Below, one piece after another: positions 1-6,950 of a stretch of 10,637 bases of DNA (within the stretch, counting starts at the first letter, position 1; every line of letters starts with the position of its first letter). The position numbers were made by a program, and so were the translations under genes. The notes beneath the pieces are model-generated. The model saw only the letters and a program-made list of their open reading frames with translations, searched no databases and was not told where the DNA came from. The DNA is from an uncultured Eubacteriales bacterium (GTDB lineage: Bacteria; Bacillota; Clostridia; Lachnospirales; CAG-274), in assembly GCA_902495025.1 (NCBI GenBank), contig CABUWB010000041.1, positions 1 through 10,637 on the forward strand. Reading direction: 5' to 3'.

Positions 1-653
1 ACCTCTTTGCCTATTCTGTTTGAGGCAATAACAGGCATTATGTTAGCCGCCGCATGCCCCTGCATACATCTTTGCCAGTGGGGCATAGAGTCCAGCTCCA
101 GCGTAGGCTCAGAGCCTATTGCCGTAGGATAAAACAGCAGCTCGGCACCCATAAGCGCCATTGAGCGTGCACATTCGGGAAACCACTGGTCCCAGCAAAT
201 TCCCACTCCTATTGCGGCATATTTTGTGTTCCACACCTTAAAACCCGTATCTCCCGGTGTAAAATAAAACTTTTCAGCGTAAGGCAGACCGTCGGGAATG
301 TGGGTCTTTCTGTATATACCCATTACACTGCCGTCAGCATCTATTACTGCCACAGAATTAAAACAAGTATTGCCTGCCTTTTCAAAAAAGCTTATAGGTA
401 TAACCACATCAAGCTCCGCCGCAAGCTTTTGAAAATGCTTTATTGCAGGATTATCCTCTGGTTCTGTCGATAAATCGTAGTAGTCAAATTTATGTTTCTG
501 GCAAAAGTAAGGGGTTTCAAAAAGCTCCTGCAAAAGCACAATATTTGCTCCCTGCTCCGCAGCCTTTCTGATAAGCCTTTCTCCTTTTGCAATATTTTCA
601 TTTCTGTCCCAGCCGCAGCTCATCTGCACTGCGGCAGCCTTTACTTTCCTCAT
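1..653 (-). CDS. aguB: N-carbamoylputrescine amidase, 3' end cut off by window edge
   Basis: Hydrolyses N-carbamoylputrescine to putrescine, CO2 and ammonia in the agmatine deiminase route to polyamines; cytoplasmic. The 217 visible codons show the nitrilase-fold catalytic triad in order: Glu43 (LLQELFETPYF), Lys116 (YRKTHIPDG) and Cys153 (GICWDQWFPE). The YFCQK, EKFYFTPGDTGF and FYPTAIGSEP stretches match the AguB subfamily rather than beta-ureidopropionase. The family is about 290 residues, so roughly the last quarter lies beyond base 1. The ATG at 653 is preceded by a GAAGGGAG Shine-Dalgarno at good spacing. It is transcribed divergently from the 841 gene from a sigma-A promoter at 727-755, through a leader that contains a terminator-like hairpin (669-713). 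An agmatine deiminase (aguA) may lie further along the minus strand, but it is not in the window. Confidence 0.93.
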   Translation of the reverse strand, partial: MRKVKAAAVQMSCGWDRNENIAKGERLIRKAAEQGANIVLLQELFETPYFCQKHKFDYYDLSTEPEDNPAIKHFQKLAAELDVVIPISFFEKAGNTCFNSVAVIDADGSVMGIYRKTHIPDGLPYAEKFYFTPGDTGFKVWNTKYAAIGVGICWDQWFPECARSMALMGAELLFYPTAIGSEPTLELDSMPHWQRCMQGHAAANIMPVIASNRIGKE

Positions 654-668
654 ATAATATCTCCCTTC

Positions 669-713
669 AAAAAAATAAGGCATTTCCAATTTAGGAAATG
701 CCCCGCTGCATTT
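669..713 (-). terminator. leader terminator with alternative antiterminator, upstream of aguB
   Basis: Read on the minus strand, GGCATTTCC (694-702) pairs perfectly with GGAAATGCC (679-687) around a 6-nt loop. It is followed by TTATTTTTTT (669-678), a classical intrinsic terminator. It lies between the promoter and the ribosome binding site of aguB, so it can only act as an attenuator of that gene. Just upstream, AAATGC (708-713) can pair with GCATTT inside the first arm, which would prevent terminator formation. This three-segment arrangement is seen directly; that it switches in response to a signal is inference. Confidence 0.6.
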
Positions 714-726
714 GTTTATTTAGTTG

Positions 727-755
727 ATTATACAAAAATATTAACCTAAAATCAA
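727..755 (-). promoter_or_regulatory. sigma-A promoter of aguB
   Basis: On the minus strand, TTGATT (750-755) and a perfect TATAAT (727-732) are separated by exactly 17 bp. The start point should fall near 720, giving a leader of about 65 nt before the aguB ATG. No promoter-proximal inverted repeat is visible; regulation appears to sit in the leader instead. Confidence 0.75.
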
Positions 756-789
756 TAGCTGTATTGGTAAACAGATAATATCATTCTTA

Positions 790-828
790 TTGACTTTCTA
801 ACGCAATTATGTTATTCTAACGTTAGAA
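790..828 (+). promoter_or_regulatory. promoter with operator-like repeats, for the AlbA_2 gene
   Basis: TTGACT (790-795) and TATTCT (813-818) with a 17-bp spacer form a sigma-A promoter. A perfect 14-bp palindrome, TTCTAACGTTAGAA (815-828), overlaps the -10 box and the expected start site. A further half-site, TTTCTAACG (795-803), lies between the -35 and -10 boxes. Binding at these sites would block RNA polymerase, so this is a likely operator, plausibly for the winged-helix protein encoded just downstream. The ribosome binding site AGAGGTGA (829-836) directly abuts the palindrome. Confidence 0.7.
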
Positions 829-840
829 AGAGGTGATGTT

Positions 841-2139
841 ATGTTTATAGAATCAGATACACTTGAATTAAAAGCCAATCTTACGCCAGATATAAAAAAA
901 GAAGTCGTCGCTTTCGCCAATACAAAGGGCGGCACTGTTTATATAGGCATTTCTGACTCGGGAGACGTGTTAGGCATAAGTAATGCTCAAAAGCAATGCG
1001 AACAACTTTCATCCATGTTGCATGACGGAATTAAACCCGATGTAACCATTCTAACAGAAATATCGTTAGAAAAGATTGATGGAAAAGATATTATAAAGCT
1101 AACCACACAGCATGGTCCAAAACAGCCCTATTACTTAAGCGATAAGGGTTTAAAGCCCAATGGCGTATATATAAGGCTTGGCAACACCTCAATACCCGCA
1201 ACAGAAACCGCAATAATAAATATGATTTCTGAAACAGACGGCAAATGCTTTGAGCAAATCCGCAGCTTAAATCAGGATTTAACATTTGAGGCAGCCGAAA
1301 AGGCATTTAACAAGAAAAATTTGGAATTTGGGTCACAGCAAAAAAGAACTTTAGGCATTACAGACAATGACGGCATATACACAAACCTCGGGCTGCTGCT
1401 TTCCGACCAATGTCAGCACACTATCAAGGCTGCTGTATTCGCCGGCACCGAAAAAGAAGAATTTATCACAAGAAGAGAGTTTGAAGGCTCAATATTCAAG
1501 CAGATTGAGGAAGCATACTCGTTTATTGAATTGAATAACCATCTTAGGTCAACCTTTGAAGGACTTAATCGAATAGACTCCCCCGATTATTCAAATGAAG
1601 CCATCAGAGAAGCTTTATTGAACGCCGTTGTGCATCGTGATTATTCATTCAGCGGAAGCACCTTAATCTCCGTATTTTCTGATAGAATGGAATTTGTTTC
1701 CCTTGGCGGACTTGTTCCAGGGCTTGAAGCAGAGGATATATATACAGGTATTTCTCAGCCGAGAAATGAAAAACTGGCAAATATTTTTTTCAGACTTGAA
1801 TATATTGAAGCCTATGGTACTGGTATACGCAAGATACAAAAGGCTTGTAGCAACTACGGTGTCAAAGCTGATTTTACAATTACAAACGCAGCCTTCAGGG
1901 TTACACTGCCAAACCGAAACTGCCAAAAGCCTAAACCTATTTCACAAAGCACCACCAATGAACTGTATAACGACATTTTAAAATATATAGTCAACAACCC
2001 TTACTCTACCAGAAAGCTGCTCCAAAAAGAATTTAACCTGAAACAAACCACATGCATAAATATCCTTAAATCGCTTGAGCAGCAGGGATTTATCAAAAAA
2101 TCAGGTAAAGGAAGGAATACATCGTATATAGCTGTTTAA
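841..2139 (+). CDS. AlbA_2 / HATPase_c_4 / winged-helix protein (COG2865-type putative regulator)
   Basis: The 432-residue protein has three recognisable parts. Residues about 1-125 are a Schlafen-AlbA_2 domain (AFANTKGGTVYIGISDSG at 24-41), a nucleic-acid-binding fold. Residues about 245-355 resemble a GHKL-type ATPase (HATPase_c_4), with the N box NEAIREALLNAVVHRDY (252-268), GGLVPG (289-294) and YGTGIRKI (325-332). Residues about 375-430 form a winged helix-turn-helix. The family is usually annotated as a transcriptional regulator, often lies in accessory or phage-defence neighbourhoods, and has few characterised members. The ATG at 841 has AGAGGTGA at ideal spacing, and the promoter carries palindromic sites suggesting autoregulation. 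It stands alone, divergent from aguB and convergent with the ATPase/TOPRIM operon. Domain calls are confident; the biological role is not. Confidence 0.88.
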   Translation: MFIESDTLELKANLTPDIKKEVVAFANTKGGTVYIGISDSGDVLGISNAQKQCEQLSSMLHDGIKPDVTILTEISLEKIDGKDIIKLTTQHGPKQPYYLSDKGLKPNGVYIRLGNTSIPATETAIINMISETDGKCFEQIRSLNQDLTFEAAEKAFNKKNLEFGSQQKRTLGITDNDGIYTNLGLLLSDQCQHTIKAAVFAGTEKEEFITRREFEGSIFKQIEEAYSFIELNNHLRSTFEGLNRIDSPDYSNEAIREALLNAVVHRDYSFSGSTLISVFSDRMEFVSLGGLVPGLEAEDIYTGISQPRNEKLANIFFRLEYIEAYGTGIRKIQKACSNYGVKADFTITNAAFRVTLPNRNCQKPKPISQSTTNELYNDILKYIVNNPYSTRKLLQKEFNLKQTTCINILKSLEQQGFIKKSGKGRNTSYIAV

Positions 2140-2162
2140 TTCAATATATCTTTTAGGTAATG

Positions 2163-2199
2163 AACGCCTTAATTATCTACAGATGATAACTAAGGCGTT
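2163..2199. terminator. stem-loop between convergent genes, probable bidirectional terminator
   Basis: AACGCCTTA (2163-2171) pairs perfectly with TAAGGCGTT (2191-2199), and the stem extends inward with ATTATC/GATAAC apart from one mismatch. It sits 23 bp after the AlbA_2 stop and about 50 bp after the end of the minus-strand TOPRIM gene, where a shared terminator is expected. Neither side has a strong T-run, so it may act weakly or only limit transcript decay. Confidence 0.5.
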
Positions 2200-2246
2200 T
2201 ATGACACATTTAAAATAATTATATTGTCTATTTATTTCTAAGATAA

Positions 2247-2966
2247 TCATAGCATATTTTCGTATACATCCAATATTTCTGTCATATCTTTAAAACATAT
2301 TCCGAAATTTGAATATCTTTCAAGAGAGTGCTTATCTTCTTTTATAAATTGCCATGACTTTTTAAAATCTTCGGTTACAGAAAAATTCGAATTTAATATA
2401 AAATCTATAAATCCTGCCAAATTATCTCTGTATTTTTTGGCAAAGGCATAAGCATCATTTTCTTTTTCATCGTCCGAGCTATTTTGTTTATTATAAAGAA
2501 CATGGTCAAGGTTACACGACATATAATAACATTTGTACGGAATAACCCCACACACTTTGCTTAGCAAGCAAATCCTATCCAAATTTTCTCGTTTTCTCCG
2601 ATTTCTTAATATGATATTTTCAGGTTTATCCGTATATATTTCATTTGACGTATAGAATGCTTTAGATGCAGTATCATCTTTTTTAATACAATCATCAGGC
2701 GAAAAAGCTCCATCCATATCTACCAAATGAATAACCTCCTGAAAATCACCTTTCTTAAAGTGATTTGCTTTAATATAAGCATTAATCATATTACCGATTT
2801 TAGAAACAATATTAGAAGAATTTGTTGATAAATCCGAAGTTATATCACCATGAGTAATTTCAATGTGCACCTTATTTTTGTTATATATACGATTCAGAAT
2901 TACACCAAGCGCTGTATCATCTGAAGGACCTTCCACAATTACATAAACAATCTTCTTACGAGCCAC
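2247..2966 (-). CDS. TOPRIM-like protein, effector candidate of an ATPase-linked operon
   Basis: The 239-residue protein has a TOPRIM-type acidic pattern: an N-terminal strand and glutamate in VYVIVEGPSDD (Glu12), then LVDMDGAF with Asp83 and Asp85. Together these could bind Mg2+ for nucleic-acid cleavage, as in OLD-family nucleases and the AriB partner of PARIS. Later conserved-looking stretches are YYMSCNLDHVLYN (148-159) and SWQFIKEDKHSLERYSNFG (204-222); I cannot assign these to a named family. I chose the GTG at 2966 because the protein then begins (M)ARKKIVYVIVEG. GGTGAG lies 4 nt upstream, and the gene overlaps the end of the ATPase gene by only 11 bp, implying translational coupling. 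An upstream start near 3074 is possible but would add a basic extension encoded inside the ATPase gene. Nuclease activity is inferred from motifs only. Confidence 0.72.
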   Translation of the reverse strand: MARKKIVYVIVEGPSDDTALGVILNRIYNKNKVHIEITHGDITSDLSTNSSNIVSKIGNMINAYIKANHFKKGDFQEVIHLVDMDGAFSPDDCIKKDDTASKAFYTSNEIYTDKPENIILRNRRKRENLDRICLLSKVCGVIPYKCYYMSCNLDHVLYNKQNSSDDEKENDAYAFAKKYRDNLAGFIDFILNSNFSVTEDFKKSWQFIKEDKHSLERYSNFGICFKDMTEILDVYENML

Positions 2967-4374
2967 AAGTCTCACCAGCCTCTCTGAATGCCAGTGCAAT
3001 TTCCGCATTATTGGTTTGACTATAAAGTTCCTCACTCTGTTCACCCAACACAATATCACGGAAATAAAAATCACGTAAATTATTATTTTCCTTTATATTG
3101 CTTAAACGGATATATCGTTTAGAAGGATTTGTGGTAGTAAACGCAATAAACCCTTTGTCAAGAGTTTCTAAAGGTCTTAGGTTATGTGATGTAAAAATCA
3201 ACTGTCCCTTGCCCTTTTCAGAAATAATCCTTAAAATTTCACCTAACAGATACTCAAAAATTCCTGAATCTAGTTCATCAATAGCAACTGTAATAGATGG
3301 TTGATTATAAAGCACAATCAGCAAATGCAAAACAGAAATAATTTTTTTAATGCCCTCTGACTCATACTTCAAAGGAATCTCTTTACTGTTCTTATTTGAC
3401 ATAAACTGTATGTTGTTTGCCATTTCACCATTTGATAAAACCTGGGACCCCAGATTTTTAATACTAATTGTCAACCCCGGAATAATCTGTGTCAAAACAA
3501 CATTCATATCACCAATTATTTTTTCAATCACCTGAACAGCAGCCTTTGGCACAGGAACTGACGTTTCTAACGGCAGTACCATATTACCCATAGTACCAGT
3601 ATTCTTATCCTCATATTTGAAGGCTAATGGCAATGTATTCATACTAATCATACCCGCATTGCTTGTATTAATAATAAACAATTCAAAATTGCCATACGCA
3701 ACAAGCTTTTCCATTAAAGTTAAATGCCTTTGGAATTCCGTTCCTTTTACCCTTCTTTTTCTGATTGCTGTCATAAGTTCCTTTGAAAAAACAAATGACC
3801 TTGAGGTAGACACTGCTATTTTTTTTGCGACAAGTAAATCCGTTTCTTGCTTTTTATCTTTTCCAAGCAGACATTCATATTTCTTTGCAGGCACAAATAC
3901 ATCTGTAGAATCAGTATCTATTAATGGACTTTTACGTATTCTTTCTTTATCATTTTCAAAGGAATAGCTAAGTACCTCGTGATATATCGTTGTCTTATAG
4001 TTTTCGTAATTGCTAACATTAACTTCCATATTATTGGCAATTTCATCTGATTCATTTTTTATATACAGCTCATAAAAAGCTTTATATTTACCTATAGTAG
4101 TTAATATATCAAATGTATATTTAATAGCTGCATAATCTGAACCAACATTAATATAGTCCGCAAATGTTTTAGGTATAGGCATACCACACAGCACATATTT
4201 CAATAATTGTACTGCATCAATCAGTGCTGTCTTTCCCGAACCATTCTGACCATATAAACCCAAAATACTTGCGTTGTATTCTCTTCTGCTGTTTGTTAAA
4301 TTTAATTCACCATTAATAACATTCTTAAAATTCTGTATGGAAATATTGGTTAAACGGACCTTATGATTACTCAT
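2956..4374 (-). CDS. AAA/ABC-type ATPase (AAA_15/AAA_21, COG1106-like), first gene of a two-gene defence-like operon
   Basis: The 472-residue SMC/ABC-like ATPase shows Walker A GQNGSGKT (42-49), an ABC signature-like SEGIKKIISVL (339-349), Walker B ITVAIDELDSG (361-371; Asp366, Glu367) and the H-loop FTSHN (His397). The opening LTNISIQNFKNV is the usual first strand of COG1106 and OLD/RecF-like ATPases. The region between about 60 and 335 is the variable, partly helical insertion that in relatives mediates oligomerisation or partner binding. The ATG at 4374 is preferred over a GTG at 4383 because GGGTGG sits 5 nt upstream. It is followed by the overlapping TOPRIM-like gene. ATPase plus TOPRIM or nuclease pairs are a recurring design in phage defence (PARIS, Gabija, Septu, AbiL types). 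I cannot place this pair in a named type. Confidence 0.88.
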   Translation of the reverse strand: MSNHKVRLTNISIQNFKNVINGELNLTNSRREYNASILGLYGQNGSGKTALIDAVQLLKYVLCGMPIPKTFADYINVGSDYAAIKYTFDILTTIGKYKAFYELYIKNESDEIANNMEVNVSNYENYKTTIYHEVLSYSFENDKERIRKSPLIDTDSTDVFVPAKKYECLLGKDKKQETDLLVAKKIAVSTSRSFVFSKELMTAIRKRRVKGTEFQRHLTLMEKLVAYGNFELFIINTSNAGMISMNTLPLAFKYEDKNTGTMGNMVLPLETSVPVPKAAVQVIEKIIGDMNVVLTQIIPGLTISIKNLGSQVLSNGEMANNIQFMSNKNSKEIPLKYESEGIKKIISVLHLLIVLYNQPSITVAIDELDSGIFEYLLGEILRIISEKGKGQLIFTSHNLRPLETLDKGFIAFTTTNPSKRYIRLSNIKENNNLRDFYFRDIVLGEQSEELYSQTNNAEIALAFREAGETCGS

Positions 4375-4408
4375 ATTAACCACCCTTCTATTGTTATTAT
4401 ATATTTAA

Positions 4409-4437
4409 ATTGTACCACCATATCAGATTTTTGTCAA
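4409..4437 (-). promoter_or_regulatory. strong sigma-A promoter of the ATPase/TOPRIM operon
   Basis: On the minus strand, a perfect TTGACA (4432-4437) and TACAAT (4409-4414) lie 17 bp apart, about 35 bp upstream of the ATPase ATG. An inverted repeat, AGATT (4425-4429) and AATCT (4436-4440) with a 6-bp gap, straddles the -35 box and could be an operator, but its arms are short. Confidence 0.75.
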
Positions 4438-4582
4438 TCTAACTCAATATTATTCACAAAATGTTCCGATTTCGCTTTTTAACACTCACAAAATTCCCAA
4501 AATGCATCAATGAATTTTACACCTTATTAGATTTTCTCTTTTCACTACCCACTTAGCAAAAAATTAAATTTATTTACATATG

Positions 4583-4610
4583 TTGATATTTTTTGTAAAA
4601 ATGTTACAAT
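4583..4610 (+). promoter_or_regulatory. probable promoter of the preA-like gene, in an AT-rich divergent spacer
   Basis: TTGATA (4583-4588) and TACAAT (4605-4610) have a 16-bp spacer and would give a leader of about 115 nt. A second perfect TTGACA at 4680-4685 lacks a good -10 at 17 bp (TCTTAT), though it could serve as a weak proximal promoter. The rest of the spacer, 4438 to 4732, is very AT-rich. I see no gene, riboswitch or repeat in it. Confidence 0.5.
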
Positions 4611-4732
4611 AGTTTTAGAATACGGTAATTGCAATTCATTTTCCGAGTTGTAAACAAACTATATCCCCAATACAATTCATTGACACCAATTATAACCATA
4701 CATCTTATTATCATAACCAAGGGGTGATTTTT

Positions 4733-6181
4733 ATGAAACTGACAAACGAAAACGCTAAATGCTTACTTTGTGCAGACGCACCATGCAACAAGGCATGCAG
4801 GCACAAGCAAACTCCGTCGGGCATGCTGCAGTCCATACGCTTTAGCAACGAAAAAGGCGCAGGCAGATATATCAGCACCGATTTATGCAAAGACTGCGAT
4901 GCACCATGTGAATCGGTGTGCATAAACACTGTACCGATAAAAAGCATAGCCCTCAATTTACCGCCGCAGCACACAGCTCACGCTGATTTAAGCATAGAAT
5001 TTTGCGGCATAAAATGCGAAAATCCGTTTTTCCTCTCCTCATCTGTGGTTGCCTCAAACTATGAAATGTGCGCAAGGGCATTAAGCATGGGCTGGGCAGG
5101 CATTGTTTACAAAACAATATGTATGTTTAACCTTAAAGAGGCATCGCCACGCTTTTCGGTCTTAGGCAAAAAGGGGTCGCCCTTTGCAGGCTTTCGCAAC
5201 ATAGAGCAGTTATCAGAGCACACTTTAGAGGAGGACTTGGCTATTTTAAAGCGCCTTAAGGAGGATTTCCCAAACAAGGTAATAGTTGCCTCCATTATGG
5301 GCAGCACCGACGAGGAGTGGACTCATATTGCAAAGCGCTGCACCGAGGTAGGCTGTGATATTATAGAGTGCAATTTTTCCTGTCCTAATATGACAGAGGA
5401 CGGTCTGGGTGTGGATATAGGCACAGACCCCCAGCTGGTTGCGCATTATATTGCCTGCACACGCAAAGGCACGCACCTGCCCATACTTGCCAAAATGACA
5501 CCAAACCTTACAAGCATCGAGCCGCCCGCTATTGCAGCCATAGAAAATGGTGCTGACGGCATTGCAGCCATAAACACCATAAAATCCATTACAGGCTTTG
5601 AGCTGCCCGAAATTGAACCGGGTCCGTCCGTCAACGGCAAATCCATTATATCGGGATATTCGGGACGTGCCGTTAAACCCATAGCTTTGAGATTTATACA
5701 CGATTTAGCAGTTTGCGGCAGGCTGAACAATGCTCCCATTTCGGGCATGGGCGGTATATACTCATGGCATGACGCCGCCGAATTTATTGCCCTTGGCTGT
5801 ACAAATGTACAGATAACAACAGCCGTTATGGAGTACGGCTACCGAATTATTTATGATTTAATTGACGGCTTATCAGCCTTTCTTGCAGAAAATAATTATA
5901 ACAGCTTAGATGAGCTGGTAGGGAAAGGAATACCGCATATCGTTGAGGCGGCAGAGCTTGACAGGGACACTGTCTCCTATCCTAAATTTATAAGAAACAA
6001 CTGTATCGGCTGCGGACGCTGTTACATAAGCTGTATGGACGGCGGTCATCAGGCTATAGACTTTGGCGAAGAGCGCAGACCTGTTTTAAAGCCCGATAAA
6101 TGCGTGGGCTGCCATTTATGCGTGTTAGTCTGTCCAAACGAGGCAATAGAGGCAGGCGCACGTGTTGCAAAGCGCAGATAA
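4733..6181 (+). CDS. preA: dihydropyrimidine dehydrogenase subunit PreA with an extra N-terminal iron-sulfur domain
   Basis: Reduces uracil or thymine to the 5,6-dihydro form, or runs in reverse, using FMN and Fe-S clusters. Residues 1-65 hold two cysteine quartets: C10-x2-C13-x4-C18-x3-C22, in a context (CLLCADAPCNKAC) very like the N-terminus of mammalian DPD, and C52, C55, C59, C63. Residues about 85-400 are the DHOD-like FMN barrel, with ECNFSCPNM (Asn214 and catalytic Cys217) and INTIKSITG (Asn281, Thr282). The C-terminus has a two-cluster ferredoxin: C424/C427/C430/C434 and C457/C460/C463/C467. The ATG at 4733 follows AAGGGGTGA; a GTG at 4724 lies inside that site and is unlikely. In E. 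coli the N-terminal cluster domain belongs to the partner PreT; no PreT is in the window. Composition is less AT-rich than the flanking defence genes, consistent with a resident metabolic gene. Confidence 0.9.
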   Translation: MKLTNENAKCLLCADAPCNKACRHKQTPSGMLQSIRFSNEKGAGRYISTDLCKDCDAPCESVCINTVPIKSIALNLPPQHTAHADLSIEFCGIKCENPFFLSSSVVASNYEMCARALSMGWAGIVYKTICMFNLKEASPRFSVLGKKGSPFAGFRNIEQLSEHTLEEDLAILKRLKEDFPNKVIVASIMGSTDEEWTHIAKRCTEVGCDIIECNFSCPNMTEDGLGVDIGTDPQLVAHYIACTRKGTHLPILAKMTPNLTSIEPPAIAAIENGADGIAAINTIKSITGFELPEIEPGPSVNGKSIISGYSGRAVKPIALRFIHDLAVCGRLNNAPISGMGGIYSWHDAAEFIALGCTNVQITTAVMEYGYRIIYDLIDGLSAFLAENNYNSLDELVGKGIPHIVEAAELDRDTVSYPKFIRNNCIGCGRCYISCMDGGHQAIDFGEERRPVLKPDKCVGCHLCVLVCPNEAIEAGARVAKRR

Positions 6182-6278
6182 GTGTTACCATTTACATATA
6201 ATCGGCTCATACAGGCACGCAATTATATATAACCTTGTTGACACAACATTTTATTTTTTTATTATAGGGGGATTGACT

Positions 6279-6806
6279 ATGAAAATCAAAAATATTATCC
6301 TATCGGCAGTTATGGCGACAGCTATTTTGGCAGGATGCGGCAGCTCACCAAAATATGACTTTTCCGACAAAGACCTTTCCCATGCAATGCTGGTAAAGGA
6401 ATCTGTATTGAATAAAGCCTCTCAACAACCCACCGAAAAAAATGTCATACAAAAATTCAGCAATATTGATGAATATAAATATGTATTTGAACGCAGCGGC
6501 AATTCTAAGGAGGTATTTTCCCTGACTACCAAAGATGATGTTGTTACCACGGTGCGACTGAGGGAGACCGCTAATGCAAAGTCCGAATACAGCATTTTCG
6601 GAATACACACAGGTGACAGTAAATCCTCTGCAGAAACCATTGGAAAATCCATCTTCGCAGAAGACGGAACATGGTCAAAAACTGGAGGTATTGAGTCTGT
6701 TTCTTTCGGCAAGGAGACAGGCGACAAGGGATTTATAACTATAATCTTTGACCCCGCAACAGATAAAGTCAGCTCCGTAAATTATCACAAAGCACCAAAA
6801 GGTTAA
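6279..6806 (+). CDS. small secreted lipoprotein of unknown function
   Basis: The 175-residue protein begins with a classical lipoprotein signal: basic MKIK, a hydrophobic stretch, then the lipobox LAGC with Cys20 as the lipidated residue, followed by a GSSP linker. It should be anchored to the outer face of the membrane. The mature part, about 155 residues, is polar and mixed alpha/beta in appearance, with no motif I recognise. It contains several strand-like runs such as GFITIIFDPATDKVSSVNY near the end, reminiscent of small beta-rich lipoproteins. The ATG at 6279 has AGGGGGA just upstream; a longer reading from 6162 would run through the end of preA and lose the signal peptide at its start. 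The gene lies 97 bp after preA on the same strand, and co-transcription is possible but not shown. Confidence 0.85.
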   Translation: MKIKNIILSAVMATAILAGCGSSPKYDFSDKDLSHAMLVKESVLNKASQQPTEKNVIQKFSNIDEYKYVFERSGNSKEVFSLTTKDDVVTTVRLRETANAKSEYSIFGIHTGDSKSSAETIGKSIFAEDGTWSKTGGIESVSFGKETGDKGFITIIFDPATDKVSSVNYHKAPKG

Positions 6807-6839
6807 TAACATTAATAATCACACACCCGCTCCAATCCT

Positions 6840-6871
6840 GGATATAACCTGTCCATTTACGGGTTATATCC
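6840..6871. terminator. stem-loop after the lipoprotein gene
   Basis: GGATATAACC (6840-6849) pairs perfectly with GGTTATATCC (6862-6871), and the stem extends inward by a few pairs. It lies 34 bp past the lipoprotein stop, where a terminator is expected. It has no T-run on either strand, so Rho-independent termination is not certain; an mRNA-stabilising hairpin is the alternative. The rest of the spacer, from 6872 to 6950, shows nothing I can name. Confidence 0.45.
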
Positions 6872-6950
6872 ACGGCAACGAGTCAAACAGAGCATTTTTA
6901 GTAAACCCTCATCGCTTAGGCATTACCCATGATGATTAACTATATTTTCC

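Noticed and set aside
1..653. Beta-ureidopropionase, which would pair with preA in pyrimidine breakdown
   Set aside because: The active-site context and the FETPYFCQK and EKFYFTPGDTGF motifs are those of AguB, so the link to preA is not supported.
1663..1981. Open frames on both strands inside the AlbA_2 gene
   Set aside because: They are shadows of a well-supported gene and have no start signals or recognisable motifs.
2967..3074. Longer start for the TOPRIM-like gene, overlapping the ATPase gene by about 120 bp
   Set aside because: The extra residues are encoded inside the ATPase gene, do not look conserved, and the GTG at 2966 has a ribosome binding site just before a typical N-terminus.
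5246..5748. Minus-strand frames of 100-151 codons within preA
   Set aside because: They lie wholly antisense to a strongly supported enzyme and result from its less AT-rich composition.
6238..6267. Perfect TTGACA upstream of the lipoprotein gene as its promoter
   Set aside because: The only -10-like sequence at proper spacing (TATTAT, about 6260) overlaps the ribosome binding site, so the transcript would start too late.
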